A stretch of DNA of 30,285 nt from DAINBT01 sp036732785 (GTDB lineage: Bacteria > Planctomycetota > Phycisphaerae > Sedimentisphaerales > SM23-30): NCBI GenBank assembly GCA_964537505.1, contig CAZICK010000046.1, forward strand, positions 1 to 30,285, given 5' to 3'. Under the pieces are notes generated by a model. It saw only the letters and a list, made by a program, of their open reading frames with translations, was not told where the DNA came from and did not search any database. Position 1 is the first letter of the stretch. Each line of letters begins with the position of its first letter. Below are positions 9,115 through 17,548 of this stretch, in pieces. Position numbers and translations under genes: made by a program.

Positions 9115-9768
9115 ATGGGTATAAAAATACTACTTGCCGATGACTATACTATGATTTGTGAGGGGCTTTGTGCTCTGTTCAAAAATCAACCGGATATAGA
9201 GGTTATTGGCCAAGCCAGAGATGGTCGCAAGGCGGTCGAACTTGCTGATGAATTACAGCCGGATTTGGTTGTCATGGAAGTTAAATTGCCTGTTATGGAC
9301 GGCGTTGAGGCTACCAAAGAGATTACCAGCAAATTCCCTTATATCAAAGTGCTCGCTTTGTCCATACATTTCAACCGATCTACCGTGATGGCCATGTTCA
9401 AAGCCGGTGCATCCGGATATGTCCTCAAAAACTGCTCCTTTGACAATTTGGTTTACGCAATCAAAACCGTCATAGAGGATGAGTTTCCTTACCTGAGCCC
9501 ACAGATAGTCGGCCTCATAGTCGATTCTTATGTGGATAGGCGTAAGCTGAAAAATAATAAATTGGCTTATCCTGTTCTTTCCGAACGAGAATCACAAGTG
9601 CTCCGATTCCTTGCCGAAGGGAAATCACTAAAAGAAATCGCTTTGGAAATCCGAATGAGCACCAAGACAGTCGATGCCTGTCGCCGACAACTAATGAACA
9701 AGCTGAAGATCGACAATTTGGCGGGATTAGTCAAATACGCAATTCGAGAGGGATTGGCTTCCCTCTGA
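9115..9768 (+). CDS. NarL/LuxR-family response regulator with Asp-to-Glu phosphosite
   Basis: 217 aa, normal length for the family. The receiver domain (about 3-120) keeps the acid pair D9/D10 and the YVLKN lysine. The phosphoacceptor position is Glu55 (VVMEVKLP) where the family has Asp; the codon is GAA. A C-terminal LuxR-type helix-turn-helix (about 152-215) is intact: LSERESQVLRFLAEG, then KEIA and STKTVDACRRQLMNKL. It should bind DNA as a dimer and control transcription. Asp-to-Glu changes at this site mimic phosphorylation in several regulators, so constitutive activity is plausible but unproven. The ATG has AGGAGG 7 bases upstream. It is not co-directional-coupled to the HDOD genes (255-base gap and own promoter), and no kinase lies beside it downstream. 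Confidence 0.93.
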   Translation: MGIKILLADDYTMICEGLCALFKNQPDIEVIGQARDGRKAVELADELQPDLVVMEVKLPVMDGVEATKEITSKFPYIKVLALSIHFNRSTVMAMFKAGASGYVLKNCSFDNLVYAIKTVIEDEFPYLSPQIVGLIVDSYVDRRKLKNNKLAYPVLSERESQVLRFLAEGKSLKEIALEIRMSTKTVDACRRQLMNKLKIDNLAGLVKYAIREGLASL

Positions 9769-9940
9769 TTCCCTCATCCTCTTTAATGATCTGCTCGCGG
9801 TTCGGCGAGGTGTCGTCCGGATTCATAACAGTCCAGGGGGACTGAACGCGGAAAGACGCCTGAAAATAGGTTCCCGGACTGGATGAATTACGCAACATCG
9901 ACGCTTGCGCCAAAAGTATTTCGCCACTAAAAAACATCAC
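9731..9940 (-). pseudogene. doubtful small ORF or gene remnant downstream of the Nif3-like gene
   Basis: An open frame of about 68 codons (ATG at 9937, GTG at 9940) lies 18 bases past the Nif3-like stop on the same strand and overlaps the end of the LuxR-type gene. Its composition looks protein-like (GTYFQASFRVQSPW), but there is no ribosome binding site and I recognise no family. It could be the tail of a lost gene or chance. Confidence 0.18.
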
Positions 9941-9958
9941 AACTTATTGTAAATTCAG

Positions 9959-11074
9959 CTATTTACATTTGAAGGGGTCGCGGTCTTTACGGCTGATTTT
10001 AACGGTCAGTGGTTTGCAGTTTTGGCGGAGGGTTTTTGCCAGTTTCGGTAATATGATTCTCTCTGATATCGAATGGCCGAGGCAGACGGTATTAACCCCG
10101 GCGGCTTGCAGTTCCATCGCATGGTGGTGTTTTAGCTCGCCGGTCAGATAGAAATCGCAATTGTGGGCGATGACGCTTCTCAGGATCGAACCGCAGGAGC
10201 CGGCACAAACAGCAGCGGTTTTGACTTTACCGCGTTGTGAGCCAATGAGGCCAACGGTATCTGTCTTGAAAGTTTTTTTTATTTTTGTAATCAATTCGGG
10301 GATGGCGGCGGGGGTTTTGAGACGGCCGAATCGGCCCAGGCCGGTCTCGGTCTGGCTATCGAGCAGCGGGATAACATCGTAAGCAACTTCTTCGTAAGGG
10401 TGAGCGGCGAGCATGGCGATGGTTACGGCGGCAAGATTTTTTGTCGGGACGATGCTTTCCAGGCGATATTCATCGACCTGTTCGAAGCTACCGGGTTTGC
10501 CGATAGCAGGTTTGCTGCCAGGGCCGCACTGAAAGGTGCCGGTACCGCGGGTGCGGAAACTGCATTTGCTGTATTTGCCTTGCGGGCCAATGTTGCCGGC
10601 GCCGGCAATGAAGATAGCTTCGCTGACCTTTGCCAGGTCCGATTCCGGTACGAACACCACCAGTTTGCACATACTGCCGCTGGCCGGGGTTGGTTGCCGG
10701 AGCGGCCGGGGCGATTCGATACCGATGATCTCGGCGAGCACATCATTGACCCCACCAGCGGCGGAATCGAGAGCGGTGTGCAGGGCGTAGATGGCTATGT
10801 TGGAACGGATGGCCTGATATAACAAAGGCGATGCGCCGTGGCCGGCGACAACTTTTTTGAGCGGCTCCCATATAGGCGGATGATAGGCGACGATCAGGTC
10901 GATTTTATTGGTCTGGGCCTCGGCGAGCACCTGGTCGGTCAGGTCGATGGTAAGCATAACGTTTTTTATCGACTGTTCATAATCACCGGCCAGCAGACCA
11001 ACGTTATCCCATTCCTCGGCCAGCTCAAGCGGAGCGATTTGTTCGAGCGTTTTTGTTATGTCAGTTAATTTCAT
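9959..11074 (-). CDS. Nif3-like dinuclear metal center protein (YqfO/GCH1 type 2 family)
   Basis: 371 aa, the long form of the family, in which a PII/CutA-like domain is inserted between two halves of the metal-binding core. The N-terminal signature EEWDNVGL (about 20-27), the YHPPIW metal motif and HTALD are present. The insert spans roughly 135-245 and contains an AAHPYEEVAYDV segment. The C-terminal half restores the core with GELKHHHAMEL and CLGHSISER. The family binds two metal ions and forms hexamers; its physiological reaction is not settled, and the database name GTP cyclohydrolase 1 type 2 homolog is only homology-based. The ATG is supported by length and homology; the purine-rich GAGGGA is somewhat far (about 13 bases). 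It lies 95 bases downstream of the esterase gene, possibly co-transcribed. Confidence 0.92.
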   Translation of the reverse strand: MKLTDITKTLEQIAPLELAEEWDNVGLLAGDYEQSIKNVMLTIDLTDQVLAEAQTNKIDLIVAYHPPIWEPLKKVVAGHGASPLLYQAIRSNIAIYALHTALDSAAGGVNDVLAEIIGIESPRPLRQPTPASGSMCKLVVFVPESDLAKVSEAIFIAGAGNIGPQGKYSKCSFRTRGTGTFQCGPGSKPAIGKPGSFEQVDEYRLESIVPTKNLAAVTIAMLAAHPYEEVAYDVIPLLDSQTETGLGRFGRLKTPAAIPELITKIKKTFKTDTVGLIGSQRGKVKTAAVCAGSCGSILRSVIAHNCDFYLTGELKHHHAMELQAAGVNTVCLGHSISERIILPKLAKTLRQNCKPLTVKISRKDRDPFKCK

Positions 11075-11169
11075 GGTTCTTCGATTCCCTCGCCGCCGGT
11101 TATGCAGTCAAGTCAATCATATTGATTTTGATACCCCTGCTCAACGGTCCTGTGATACAAGCCATGCAA

Positions 11170-11979
11170 TTACAAAGTGTCCAGGTACGCCTTGGCAAAC
11201 CGATTGCCCAATTCGAGGATGCCGGCGGTGTCGAAATGGGTGTTATCCTCGAGCGTTGGAAGATCATCTGTATTGATCATAAACACATTGGGAACATCAT
11301 CGGATACTTTTTTCATGGCCTGGCGAACCTTGTCAACCTCCGGGAAGTCCCAGGGGGTTTCTTTCTTTAGCGAAGTGGAGATACGGCCGAAAATAAACGG
11401 CGTATCAGGTTTGCCGAATTTTTTTCGCATTTCGGCAATCAAGTCTTTCAGGTTGGATTCATAATGGATTGCGAAGTCTTCACGTCCAGCATCAGATTCA
11501 CCCTGCATCCAGAATATACCGGCAATTTCATAGTTCTCATTATTTTGGGACATTTTATCCAGAACCATCTGCACCTTGCGTACAAAACCGGCGTATAGCG
11601 GGCCGGGTTCAGGCAGAGGGCGCCACTGTTCGTGCAGGTTCGTGCCGCCGGCGGCATGCTTGATAAATACGATTTTCGCCCCAGGCATTGCTTTTTTCAG
11701 GGCGTGAGCCAAAGCCACCTCAACGCCAAAATAGTCGGTCCGATAGATTACCGGTTCCCAGCCTTTGGAATTATTGTTCCACAGCCGAACATCGGATGAG
11801 ATATCCTTCTGGGCCGGGGTGAGCTGCGAAACAGATCCTACCCCTTCCATGTTAGACTGGCCTGTCAGGAAGAACACCTGAACAGCCTTGGGCTGCGTGG
11901 CACAACCGGAAACGAGTACTATCACAGTCAGGGGTAACAATAGAACAGTCATAGAGAGTCTTGATTTTCGCACTGTCAT
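11170..11979 (-). CDS. lipoprotein sialate O-acetylesterase-like SGNH hydrolase
   Basis: 269 aa. The N-terminus is a lipoprotein signal with lipobox LVSGC (Cys26), so it is probably anchored to a membrane facing the periplasm or outside. The catalytic domain has the SASA/CE6-type block GQSNMEG with nucleophile Ser42, the WMQGESDA block (oxyanion/Gln-Gly-Glu-Ser), and a C-terminal DNTH providing the Asp-x-x-His pair. Members remove O-acetyl groups from sialic acids or plant polysaccharides such as xylan; the actual substrate cannot be read from the sequence. The ATG at 11979 follows AAAGGA at 7 bases. Promoter and palindrome lie just upstream at 11986-12008. Neighbouring secreted dockerin-like proteins are consistent with a role in polysaccharide contact. 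Confidence 0.88.
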   Translation of the reverse strand: MTVRKSRLSMTVLLLPLTVIVLVSGCATQPKAVQVFFLTGQSNMEGVGSVSQLTPAQKDISSDVRLWNNNSKGWEPVIYRTDYFGVEVALAHALKKAMPGAKIVFIKHAAGGTNLHEQWRPLPEPGPLYAGFVRKVQMVLDKMSQNNENYEIAGIFWMQGESDAGREDFAIHYESNLKDLIAEMRKKFGKPDTPFIFGRISTSLKKETPWDFPEVDKVRQAMKKVSDDVPNVFMINTDDLPTLEDNTHFDTAGILELGNRFAKAYLDTL

Positions 11980-11985
11980 TTTGTG

Positions 11986-12008
11986 TCCTTTCTTTGAAAG
12001 GAATTATA
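11986..12008 (-). promoter_or_regulatory. -10 box with perfect inverted repeat over the start region of the esterase gene
   Basis: A perfect TATAAT reads on the - strand at 12008-12003; the -35 region is poor. Directly next to it is a perfect 7-bp inverted repeat, TCCTTTC-AAA-GAAAGGA (12002-11986). Its right arm contains the ribosome binding site. It may be an operator over the transcription start or, if transcription starts upstream, an RNA hairpin hiding the ribosome binding site. Confidence 0.45.
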
Positions 12009-12034
12009 GACCCTATAAGGCCACACATCCACTT

Positions 12035-12070
12035 AAAAAACAGAGAACCCCCGTCTAAACAGGAGTTCTC
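12035..12070 (-). terminator. intrinsic terminator of GLUG copy 1
   Basis: Stem GAGAAC...GTTCTC with further pairs allowing G-U on the - strand (12043-12070), followed on the - strand by six T (12040-12035). It lies 41 bases after the stop at 12111 and has close relatives after copies 2, 3 and 4. Confidence 0.85.
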
Positions 12071-12110
12071 CACAATAAATTCTTACAATAAGCTATGTTT
12101 ATATGCTAAC

Positions 12111-13703
12111 TTAGTTGTATCCATCCGGGCAATTGTCATTGATAATTAGACAATTAAGCCAGTCATAAGCCAGCAGGGCAAAATCGTCGAGATCGACTAT
12201 GCAATCGTCTGTGAGGTCACCGGCCAGAGGGCCGCACTCAAGCTGCGGATCAACTGTGAAGCTCCAGACGTCGCCCTCGACCAATCCGATGGCGCCACCA
12301 TAGTCTTCGTCAACAACCCAGTAGTACGTAACGCCCCATTCGAGATCAGGATTGTATGTTACGGTTGCTTGTGGCAACGTAACACATACATCTACGAGTC
12401 CGCAATTACGCTCGGTTACATAAGTCGCATTGGGATCCATGTATAGCTTGTGCGAAACTGGTAGTTCACCCTCATCGCCTTCACCGGAGGTCCAACTCAG
12501 TATAGCGTTTTTGGGTGCGCCCGGCTCACCATCGGCAGGATAAGGGCTGCTGGCAGGTGTTTTTGCTGTGACCAGAGGCCAAAGAACACCTGGAATATCA
12601 CCGGCGCCTGTGTGGCAGACGACAGTCCAGTAATAAATGTTATTTGTTTCGAACGTACCTGGAGGAACTGAAACACAGGTTTCGCTTGTTTCCTCGCCTA
12701 AAGGGTCCAATCCGTAGGGGGGCGGCAGAATACCATTGGGGTCGGTTCCAAAATAAACATTATAGGTAATATCGCCGGTAATTGGATCACCGTCAGGTTC
12801 TATTTCGGGAGGTGACCAGCAAAGCTGGGACGTTGTTGTAGGGATTATGCCGCCGTAAGGAACCGGGTATCCAGCCGCAAGCAAACCGAACCCAGCCAGC
12901 CTGGGACGCGTTACCCCTGGAATCATCGTCCAGGTCTGGCCGAAATCCCAATCAACATAAGTAACTTGTTTCATCATTTCAGTCGTCGGCAATCCGGGAG
13001 GGTTATTCGCTTTTGTGCCATCGGGAATGCCGGTAGTGTCCTCATCATAGTAACAACTGATCAGAGGGCCCACACCGTTACCCTGAAAAGGGCCACCGAT
13101 ATCTGTTGCCCTGGTGATTGTTCCTGCAAAATAACAATTAGTCGCGGTGCCGGCAATGTGACCGGAGAAGCCGCCCTGACACTCCTGTGTAGTCTCAGGA
13201 AATGTTATGTGTGCGTCAGAATAGCAATTTGTAGCATTGCCAGTAGGCCAAATCATACCTATTATTGTGCCATTGTTGCCGTAATTCCCTGCCCCAGGAC
13301 TGGCCACGCTCCCATCGGAAACAAAGCAATTAGTCATTTCACCACTCAAACTACCGACCAAAGCTGCGGTATACCATTCAGCAGTAATGTCGAAGTTTGT
13401 CATCCCAACATTCTTAATCGTACCACCTAGTAAAACGGTAGAAAACAGACTACCTCTGGTGGCATCGATTGTTAACCCACTAATTATGTGGTAGTCACCA
13501 TCGAAAGTGCCCTCGAAAGGACCGACACGTACCCAGGCGAAGCCGGTAAGATCGATATCAGCAGTCAACATGTAGTCAGCGGTCAGATCTAAGTTCATGT
13601 CCTGTAGTTCCTGCGCGGTGTCGATATAGATGACGGCCTGCGTTGATATGGCCATGCTCAGGCATAAAACCAGAAACAGAAATACAAATCTCTTTTTCAC
13701 CAT
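12111..13703 (-). CDS. secreted GLUG/Fn3-like/dockerin-like protein, array copy 1
   Basis: 530 aa. A Sec signal peptide covers about 1-23 (ending STQA). Residues about 25-260 are GLUG-type beta-helix repeats: FDGDYHIISGLT, IKNVGMTNFDIT, AALVGSLSGEMTNCFVSDG, TNCYSDAH, TNCYFAGTI. Two Fn3-like segments follow (about 285-385 and 390-490), each with a YNVYFGTDP or SHKLYMDPN core. The C-terminus is a dockerin-like EF-hand (DLTDDCIVDLDDFA) and a Cys tail. The role is probably surface attachment or assembly, by analogy; no catalytic domain is seen. N-terminal module type X, shared with copy 3; C-terminal half closest to copy 2. Start ATG with AAGGGTGA just upstream in a conserved leader. This is the last and most divergent copy in transcription order. 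Confidence 0.85.
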   Translation of the reverse strand: MVKKRFVFLFLVLCLSMAISTQAVIYIDTAQELQDMNLDLTADYMLTADIDLTGFAWVRVGPFEGTFDGDYHIISGLTIDATRGSLFSTVLLGGTIKNVGMTNFDITAEWYTAALVGSLSGEMTNCFVSDGSVASPGAGNYGNNGTIIGMIWPTGNATNCYSDAHITFPETTQECQGGFSGHIAGTATNCYFAGTITRATDIGGPFQGNGVGPLISCYYDEDTTGIPDGTKANNPPGLPTTEMMKQVTYVDWDFGQTWTMIPGVTRPRLAGFGLLAAGYPVPYGGIIPTTTSQLCWSPPEIEPDGDPITGDITYNVYFGTDPNGILPPPYGLDPLGEETSETCVSVPPGTFETNNIYYWTVVCHTGAGDIPGVLWPLVTAKTPASSPYPADGEPGAPKNAILSWTSGEGDEGELPVSHKLYMDPNATYVTERNCGLVDVCVTLPQATVTYNPDLEWGVTYYWVVDEDYGGAIGLVEGDVWSFTVDPQLECGPLAGDLTDDCIVDLDDFALLAYDWLNCLIINDNCPDGYN

Positions 13704-13830
13704 CTTTTCACCCTTTTTTATTCCTTATAAAAGGTACCCATGCCTGAAAACGCCATTCAGCACCAGAATCAGTCTTTCATAATACTAACATATTTCCTCG
13801 CAGGCCAATAGGATACGGTGTCCATCTGCC
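13704..13830 (-). repeat. conserved leader of array copy 1
   Basis: About 125 bases nearly identical to 15566-15692 and 17422-17548. It contains a promoter-like pair, a small CTGAA/TTCAG inverted repeat (13744-13760) and the ribosome binding site AAGGGTGA. The three copies differ by only a few bases. Confidence 0.85.
13779..13808 (-). promoter_or_regulatory. promoter candidate of array copy 1
   Basis: On the - strand TTGGCC (13808-13803) and TATTAT (13784-13779) are 18 bases apart, 4/6 and 5/6 to consensus. The same pair is kept before copies 2 and 3. The leader would be about 70 bases. Confidence 0.4.
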
Positions 13831-13870
13831 AAAAAAAACGGAGAACCCCCGTCTAAACAGGAGTTCTCCG
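13831..13870 (-). terminator. intrinsic terminator of GLUG copy 2
   Basis: Stem CGGAGAAC...GTTCTCCG (13839-13870) is followed on the - strand by eight T (13838-13831). It is 40 bases after the stop of copy 2 and precedes the promoter-like leader of copy 1, which makes the copies separate transcription units. Confidence 0.88.
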
Positions 13871-13909
13871 CAACGAATTTCTTATAATAAACCATCTCTA
13901 TCTGCCAAC

Positions 13910-15565
13910 TTAATTATATCCAGGCGGACAATTGTCATTGATAATTAGACAATTAAGCCAGTCATAAGCCAGCACGGCAAAATCGTCGAGATTGACTAGG
14001 CAATCCGCTGTGACGTCACCGGCCAGAAGGCCGCACTCGAGTTCCGGATCAACCGTGAAGCTCCAGACATCGCCCTCGACCAATCCGATGGTGCCACCAT
14101 AGTCTTCGTCAACAACCCAGTAGTACGTAACGCCCCATTCGAGATCAGGATTGTATGTTACGGTTGCTTGTGGCAACGTAACACATACATCTACGAGTCC
14201 GCAATTACGCTCGGTTACATAAGTCGCATTGGGGTCCAAGTATAGCTTATGCGAAACTGGTAGTTGGCCCTCATCGCCTTCACCGGAGGTCCAGCTCAAT
14301 ATAGCGTTTTTGGGTGCGCCCGGCTCACCATCCTCAGGATAGGGGCTGCTGGCAGGTGTTTTTGCTGTGACCAGGGGCCAAAGAAGACCTGGAATATCAC
14401 CGCCGTCTGTGTGAGAGGTGACAGCCCAGTAATAAACGTTATTTGTTTCAAACGTGCCTGAAGGAACAGCAACGCAGGTGTCGCTTGTTTCCGTCCCTAA
14501 AGGAGTCAATCCGTAAGGGTACTCCTCAACAAAATTCGGGTCGGTTCCAAAATAGACATTATAGGTAATATCGCCGGTAATTGGGTCGCCGTCAGCCTCT
14601 ATTTCAGGAGGTGACCAGCAAAGCTGTGACGTTGTTGTAGGGATTATGCCGCCATAAGGAACCGGGTTTCCTGCCGCGAGCAAACCAAACCCAGCCAGCC
14701 TGGGCCGCGTTTCCCCTGGAATCATTGTCCAGGTCTGGCTGAAATCCCAATCGACATAAGTACCTTGGTTCATCATTTCAGTCGTCGTCCGTCCGGGAGG
14801 CTGACCAGCTACTGTGCCATCGGGGACGCCGGTAGTGTCCGAATCATAGTAACAACTGATCAGGGAGTTTTCATTACCGGCAGCCATAAAAGGACCGCCG
14901 TTCAGCGGGTTAATGATTGTTCCCGCAAAATAACAATTAGTCGCGTTGTCCCAATTGCTGCCCAGGAAGCCGCCCCCACTATTCAGTACTACCATGTGTG
15001 TTTCAGAATAGCAATTTGTAACAGTGGCCGTCCCACCACCACCACGAACAATACCTACCAGTGTGCCAGCATTATTGGAGGAATACGATTGGGTCACGCT
15101 CCCCCCGGAAACAAAGCAATTGCTGATTTCGCCGAGACGCAAATCACCGACCAAAGCTGCGGCATAATCACCAGCACTGACGGTGGGGTTTACTATCCCA
15201 ACATTTTTGACCACGCCAGGCAAACTCGCGGACTCTTTGCCAACTATGCCAAACAGAGAACAGTTTTTATAGATAGGGGTCGTTTCGTCATCGCTCGCGG
15301 TCAAATTGCTGATTATATGGTAGTCGCCGTCAAATGTGCCTGTGAAATAGAGATCCGCAGGAACGCGACTAGCGTCTCTATTACCTATAGCCACCCAGGG
15401 GAAGCCGGCAAGATCGATATCAGCGGTCAACTTGTAGTCGCCGGTCAGATCATTGCGTATGTCGTATAGTTCCTGCGCGGTATCGATATAGATAACAGCC
15501 TGCGCCGATATGGCCATACCCAGGCATAAAACCACAAACAAAAATACAAATTTCCCTTTCATCAT
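13910..15565 (-). CDS. secreted GLUG/Fn3-like/dockerin-like protein, array copy 2
   Basis: 551 aa with the same order as copy 1: signal peptide about 1-23 (ISAQA), GLUG-type repeats about 25-285, two Fn3-like segments, and the dockerin-like end DVTADCLVNLDDFA plus Cys tail. The N-terminal module is type Y, shared with copy 4: IVNPTVSAGDY, GEISNCFVSGGSVTQ, NAGTLVG. The second Fn3-like segment and the C-terminus match copy 1 (LPQATVTYNPDLEWG), whereas the first Fn3-like segment (YPYGLTPLGTETS) matches copies 3 and 4. The gene is therefore a mosaic. ATG-ATG start after AAGGGTGA. The tail ends NCPPGYN. Likely extracellular; binding target unknown. Confidence 0.85.
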   Translation of the reverse strand: MMKGKFVFLFVVLCLGMAISAQAVIYIDTAQELYDIRNDLTGDYKLTADIDLAGFPWVAIGNRDASRVPADLYFTGTFDGDYHIISNLTASDDETTPIYKNCSLFGIVGKESASLPGVVKNVGIVNPTVSAGDYAAALVGDLRLGEISNCFVSGGSVTQSYSSNNAGTLVGIVRGGGGTATVTNCYSETHMVVLNSGGGFLGSNWDNATNCYFAGTIINPLNGGPFMAAGNENSLISCYYDSDTTGVPDGTVAGQPPGRTTTEMMNQGTYVDWDFSQTWTMIPGETRPRLAGFGLLAAGNPVPYGGIIPTTTSQLCWSPPEIEADGDPITGDITYNVYFGTDPNFVEEYPYGLTPLGTETSDTCVAVPSGTFETNNVYYWAVTSHTDGGDIPGLLWPLVTAKTPASSPYPEDGEPGAPKNAILSWTSGEGDEGQLPVSHKLYLDPNATYVTERNCGLVDVCVTLPQATVTYNPDLEWGVTYYWVVDEDYGGTIGLVEGDVWSFTVDPELECGLLAGDVTADCLVNLDDFAVLAYDWLNCLIINDNCPPGYN

Positions 15566-15640
15566 CTTTTCACCCTTTTTTATTCCTTATAAAAGGTACC
15601 CATGCCTGAAAACGCCATTCAGCACCAAAATCAGTGTTTC

Positions 15641-15670
15641 ATAATACTAACATATTTCCTCGCAGGCCAA
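15641..15670 (-). promoter_or_regulatory. promoter candidate of array copy 2
   Basis: TTGGCC (15670-15665) and TATTAT (15646-15641) on the - strand, 18 bases apart, in the conserved leader. Confidence 0.4.
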
Positions 15671-15692
15671 TAGGATACGGTGTCCATCTACC

Positions 15693-15734
15693 AAAAAAAA
15701 GCGGAGAACTCCCGTCTAAACGGGAGCTCTCCGC
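15693..15734 (-). terminator. intrinsic terminator of GLUG copy 3
   Basis: A 14-bp stem GCGGAGAGCTCCCG/CGGGAGTTCTCCGC with a single G-U position (15701-15734, - strand) is followed by eight T (15700-15693). It is stronger than the terminators of copies 1 and 2. Confidence 0.9.
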
Positions 15735-15771
15735 AACAAATTCTTATAATAAACCATCTCTATATGCCAAC

Positions 15772-17421
15772 TTAATTATATCCATCCGGGCAACTGTCAT
15801 TGATAATTAGACAATTAAGCCAGTCATAAGCCAGCACAGCAAAATCGTCGAGATTGACTAGGCAATCCGCTGTTAGATCACCAGGGAGAAGGCCGCACTC
15901 GAGTTCCGGATCAACCGTGAAGCTCCAGACATCGCCTTCCTCAATTCCGCCGGCGCCATAGTCTTCATCAACAACCCAGTAGTACGTTTCGCCCCATTCA
16001 AGATCAGGATCGTACGTCGTGGTTCCCGCCGGCAACGTAACACATACAGCCACGGCCCCGCAATTACGTTCGGTTACATAAGTCGCATTAGGATCCATGT
16101 ATAGTTTGTGCGAATCCGGTAGTTCGCCAAACTCGTCTTCACCGGAGGTCCAGCTCAACTGGGCGTTTCTGGGCGCGCCCGGCTCACCATCAGCGGGAGA
16201 GGGGCTGCTGGCATTTGTCTTTGCCGTGGCCAGAGGCCAAAGAAGACCTGGAATATCACCGCCATCTGTATGAGAGGTGACAGCCCAGTAATAAACGTTA
16301 TTTGTTTCGAACGTACCCGGAGCAACAGAAACGCAGGTTTCGCTTGTTTCCGTGCCTAAAGGAGTCAATCCGTAAGGGTACTCCAGAACAAAATTCGGGT
16401 CGGTTCCAAAATAGACATTATAGGTAATATCGCCGGTAATTGGGTCGCCATCAGCGTCTATCTCGGGAGGTGACCAGCAAAGCTGGGACGTACTTGTAGG
16501 GATTATGCCGCCGTAAGGAACCGGGTTCCCGGCCGCGAGCAAACCGAATCCAGCCAGCCTGGGATACGTTTGCCCTGGAATCATCGTCCAGGTACTACCG
16601 AAATCCCAATCGACATAAGTACCTTGTTTCATCATTTCAGTCGTTGGCAATCCGGGAGGGTTATATGCTTTTGTGCCATCGGGGTAGCCGGTAGTGTCCG
16701 AATCATAGTAACAACTGACCAGAGGGCCCGCACCGTTACCCTGAAAGGGACCACCAAGCCCCGTGTTCTCCGGGATTCTAGTGATTGTTCCTGCAAAATA
16801 ACAATTAGTCGTCGAGAGGCTGCTAATGTTACCGGAGAAGCCGCCAAGACAGTCAAAGGTACTCCCAGGAGGAAATGTCACATGTGCGTCAGAATAGCAA
16901 TTTGTAAAAGTGCTATTCGTACGAGAATGACCATTCAGTGTGCCAATATTGCCATAACTCCCCGTAAGACCGGTTACGGTCCCATCGGAAACAAAGCAAT
17001 TGATAGCGGCGCCCCGCAAATCACCGACCAAAGCAGCAGCATACCAACCAGCAGTGATGTCGAAGTCTGTCACCCCAACATTTTTGATCACGGCGCCCTC
17101 CGCAACTATGCCAAACACAGAACAACACTTATAGATAGCGCCAGGGACTTCAACTGCGGTCAAATTTTTGATTATATGGTAGTCGCCGTCAAAAGTGCCT
17201 GTGAAATTCCCCTCTCCTGAATGACCTATAGCCAGCCAGGTCCCGCCGTTGGCGGTAAGGGTGCTCATATCGATATCAGCAGTCAACTTGTAGTCACCGG
17301 TCGGATCATTGCGTATGTTGTATAGTTCGTCCGCGGTGCTGATATAGACAACGGCCTGCGCTGATGTGGCCATGCTCAGGCACAAAACCAGAAACAAAAA
17401 TACAAATCTCTTTTTCATCAT
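15772..17421 (-). CDS. secreted GLUG/Fn3-like/dockerin-like protein, array copy 3
   Basis: 549 aa: signal peptide about 1-23 (TSAQA), GLUG-type repeats about 25-280 of module type X (VTDFDITAGWY, INCFVSDGTV, FTNCYSDAHV), two Fn3-like segments and a dockerin-like end. From about residue 255 onward the protein matches copy 4 at all but two residues (E for V in LEWGETYY, S for N in NDSCPD). The underlying DNA is identical by eye over 16070-16664 against 17926-18520. The N-terminal half is unlike copy 4, so the identity reflects recent homogenisation rather than simple duplication. ATG-ATG start after AAGGGTGA. Likely exported and anchored or assembled by the EF-hand tail. Confidence 0.86.
   Translation of the reverse strand: MMKKRFVFLFLVLCLSMATSAQAVVYISTADELYNIRNDPTGDYKLTADIDMSTLTANGGTWLAIGHSGEGNFTGTFDGDYHIIKNLTAVEVPGAIYKCCSVFGIVAEGAVIKNVGVTDFDITAGWYAAALVGDLRGAAINCFVSDGTVTGLTGSYGNIGTLNGHSRTNSTFTNCYSDAHVTFPPGSTFDCLGGFSGNISSLSTTNCYFAGTITRIPENTGLGGPFQGNGAGPLVSCYYDSDTTGYPDGTKAYNPPGLPTTEMMKQGTYVDWDFGSTWTMIPGQTYPRLAGFGLLAAGNPVPYGGIIPTSTSQLCWSPPEIDADGDPITGDITYNVYFGTDPNFVLEYPYGLTPLGTETSETCVSVAPGTFETNNVYYWAVTSHTDGGDIPGLLWPLATAKTNASSPSPADGEPGAPRNAQLSWTSGEDEFGELPDSHKLYMDPNATYVTERNCGAVAVCVTLPAGTTTYDPDLEWGETYYWVVDEDYGAGGIEEGDVWSFTVDPELECGLLPGDLTADCLVNLDDFAVLAYDWLNCLIINDSCPDGYN
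16070..16664. repeat. 595-bp tract identical to 17926-18520
   Basis: Reading both copies base by base, no difference was seen over 595 bases; the first flanking differences are at 16069/17925 and 16665/18521. Spacing between the two tracts is 1856 bases, equal to the array unit length here. Confidence 0.85.
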
Positions 17422-17496
17422 TTTTTCACCCTTTTTTATTCCTTATAAAAGGTACCCATGCCTGAAAATGCCATTCAGCACCAGAATCAGTGTTTC

Positions 17497-17526
17497 ATAA
17501 TACTAACATATTTCCTCGCAGGCCAA
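17497..17526 (-). promoter_or_regulatory. promoter candidate of array copy 3
   Basis: TTGGCC (17526-17521) and TATTAT (17502-17497) on the - strand, 18 bases apart, in the conserved leader. Confidence 0.4.
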
Positions 17527-17548
17527 TAGGATACGGTGTCCATCTACC

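Noticed and set aside
9731..9940. Resemblance of the small ORF (YFQASFRVQSPW) to the end of CHAT-domain proteins
   Set aside because: The likeness is confined to a few aromatic residues; too weak to assign a family.
10400..10822. A 140-codon open frame on the + strand opposite the Nif3-like gene
   Set aside because: The - strand frame encodes a complete Nif3-like protein with family motifs; the opposite frame is a by-product of its GC-rich codons.
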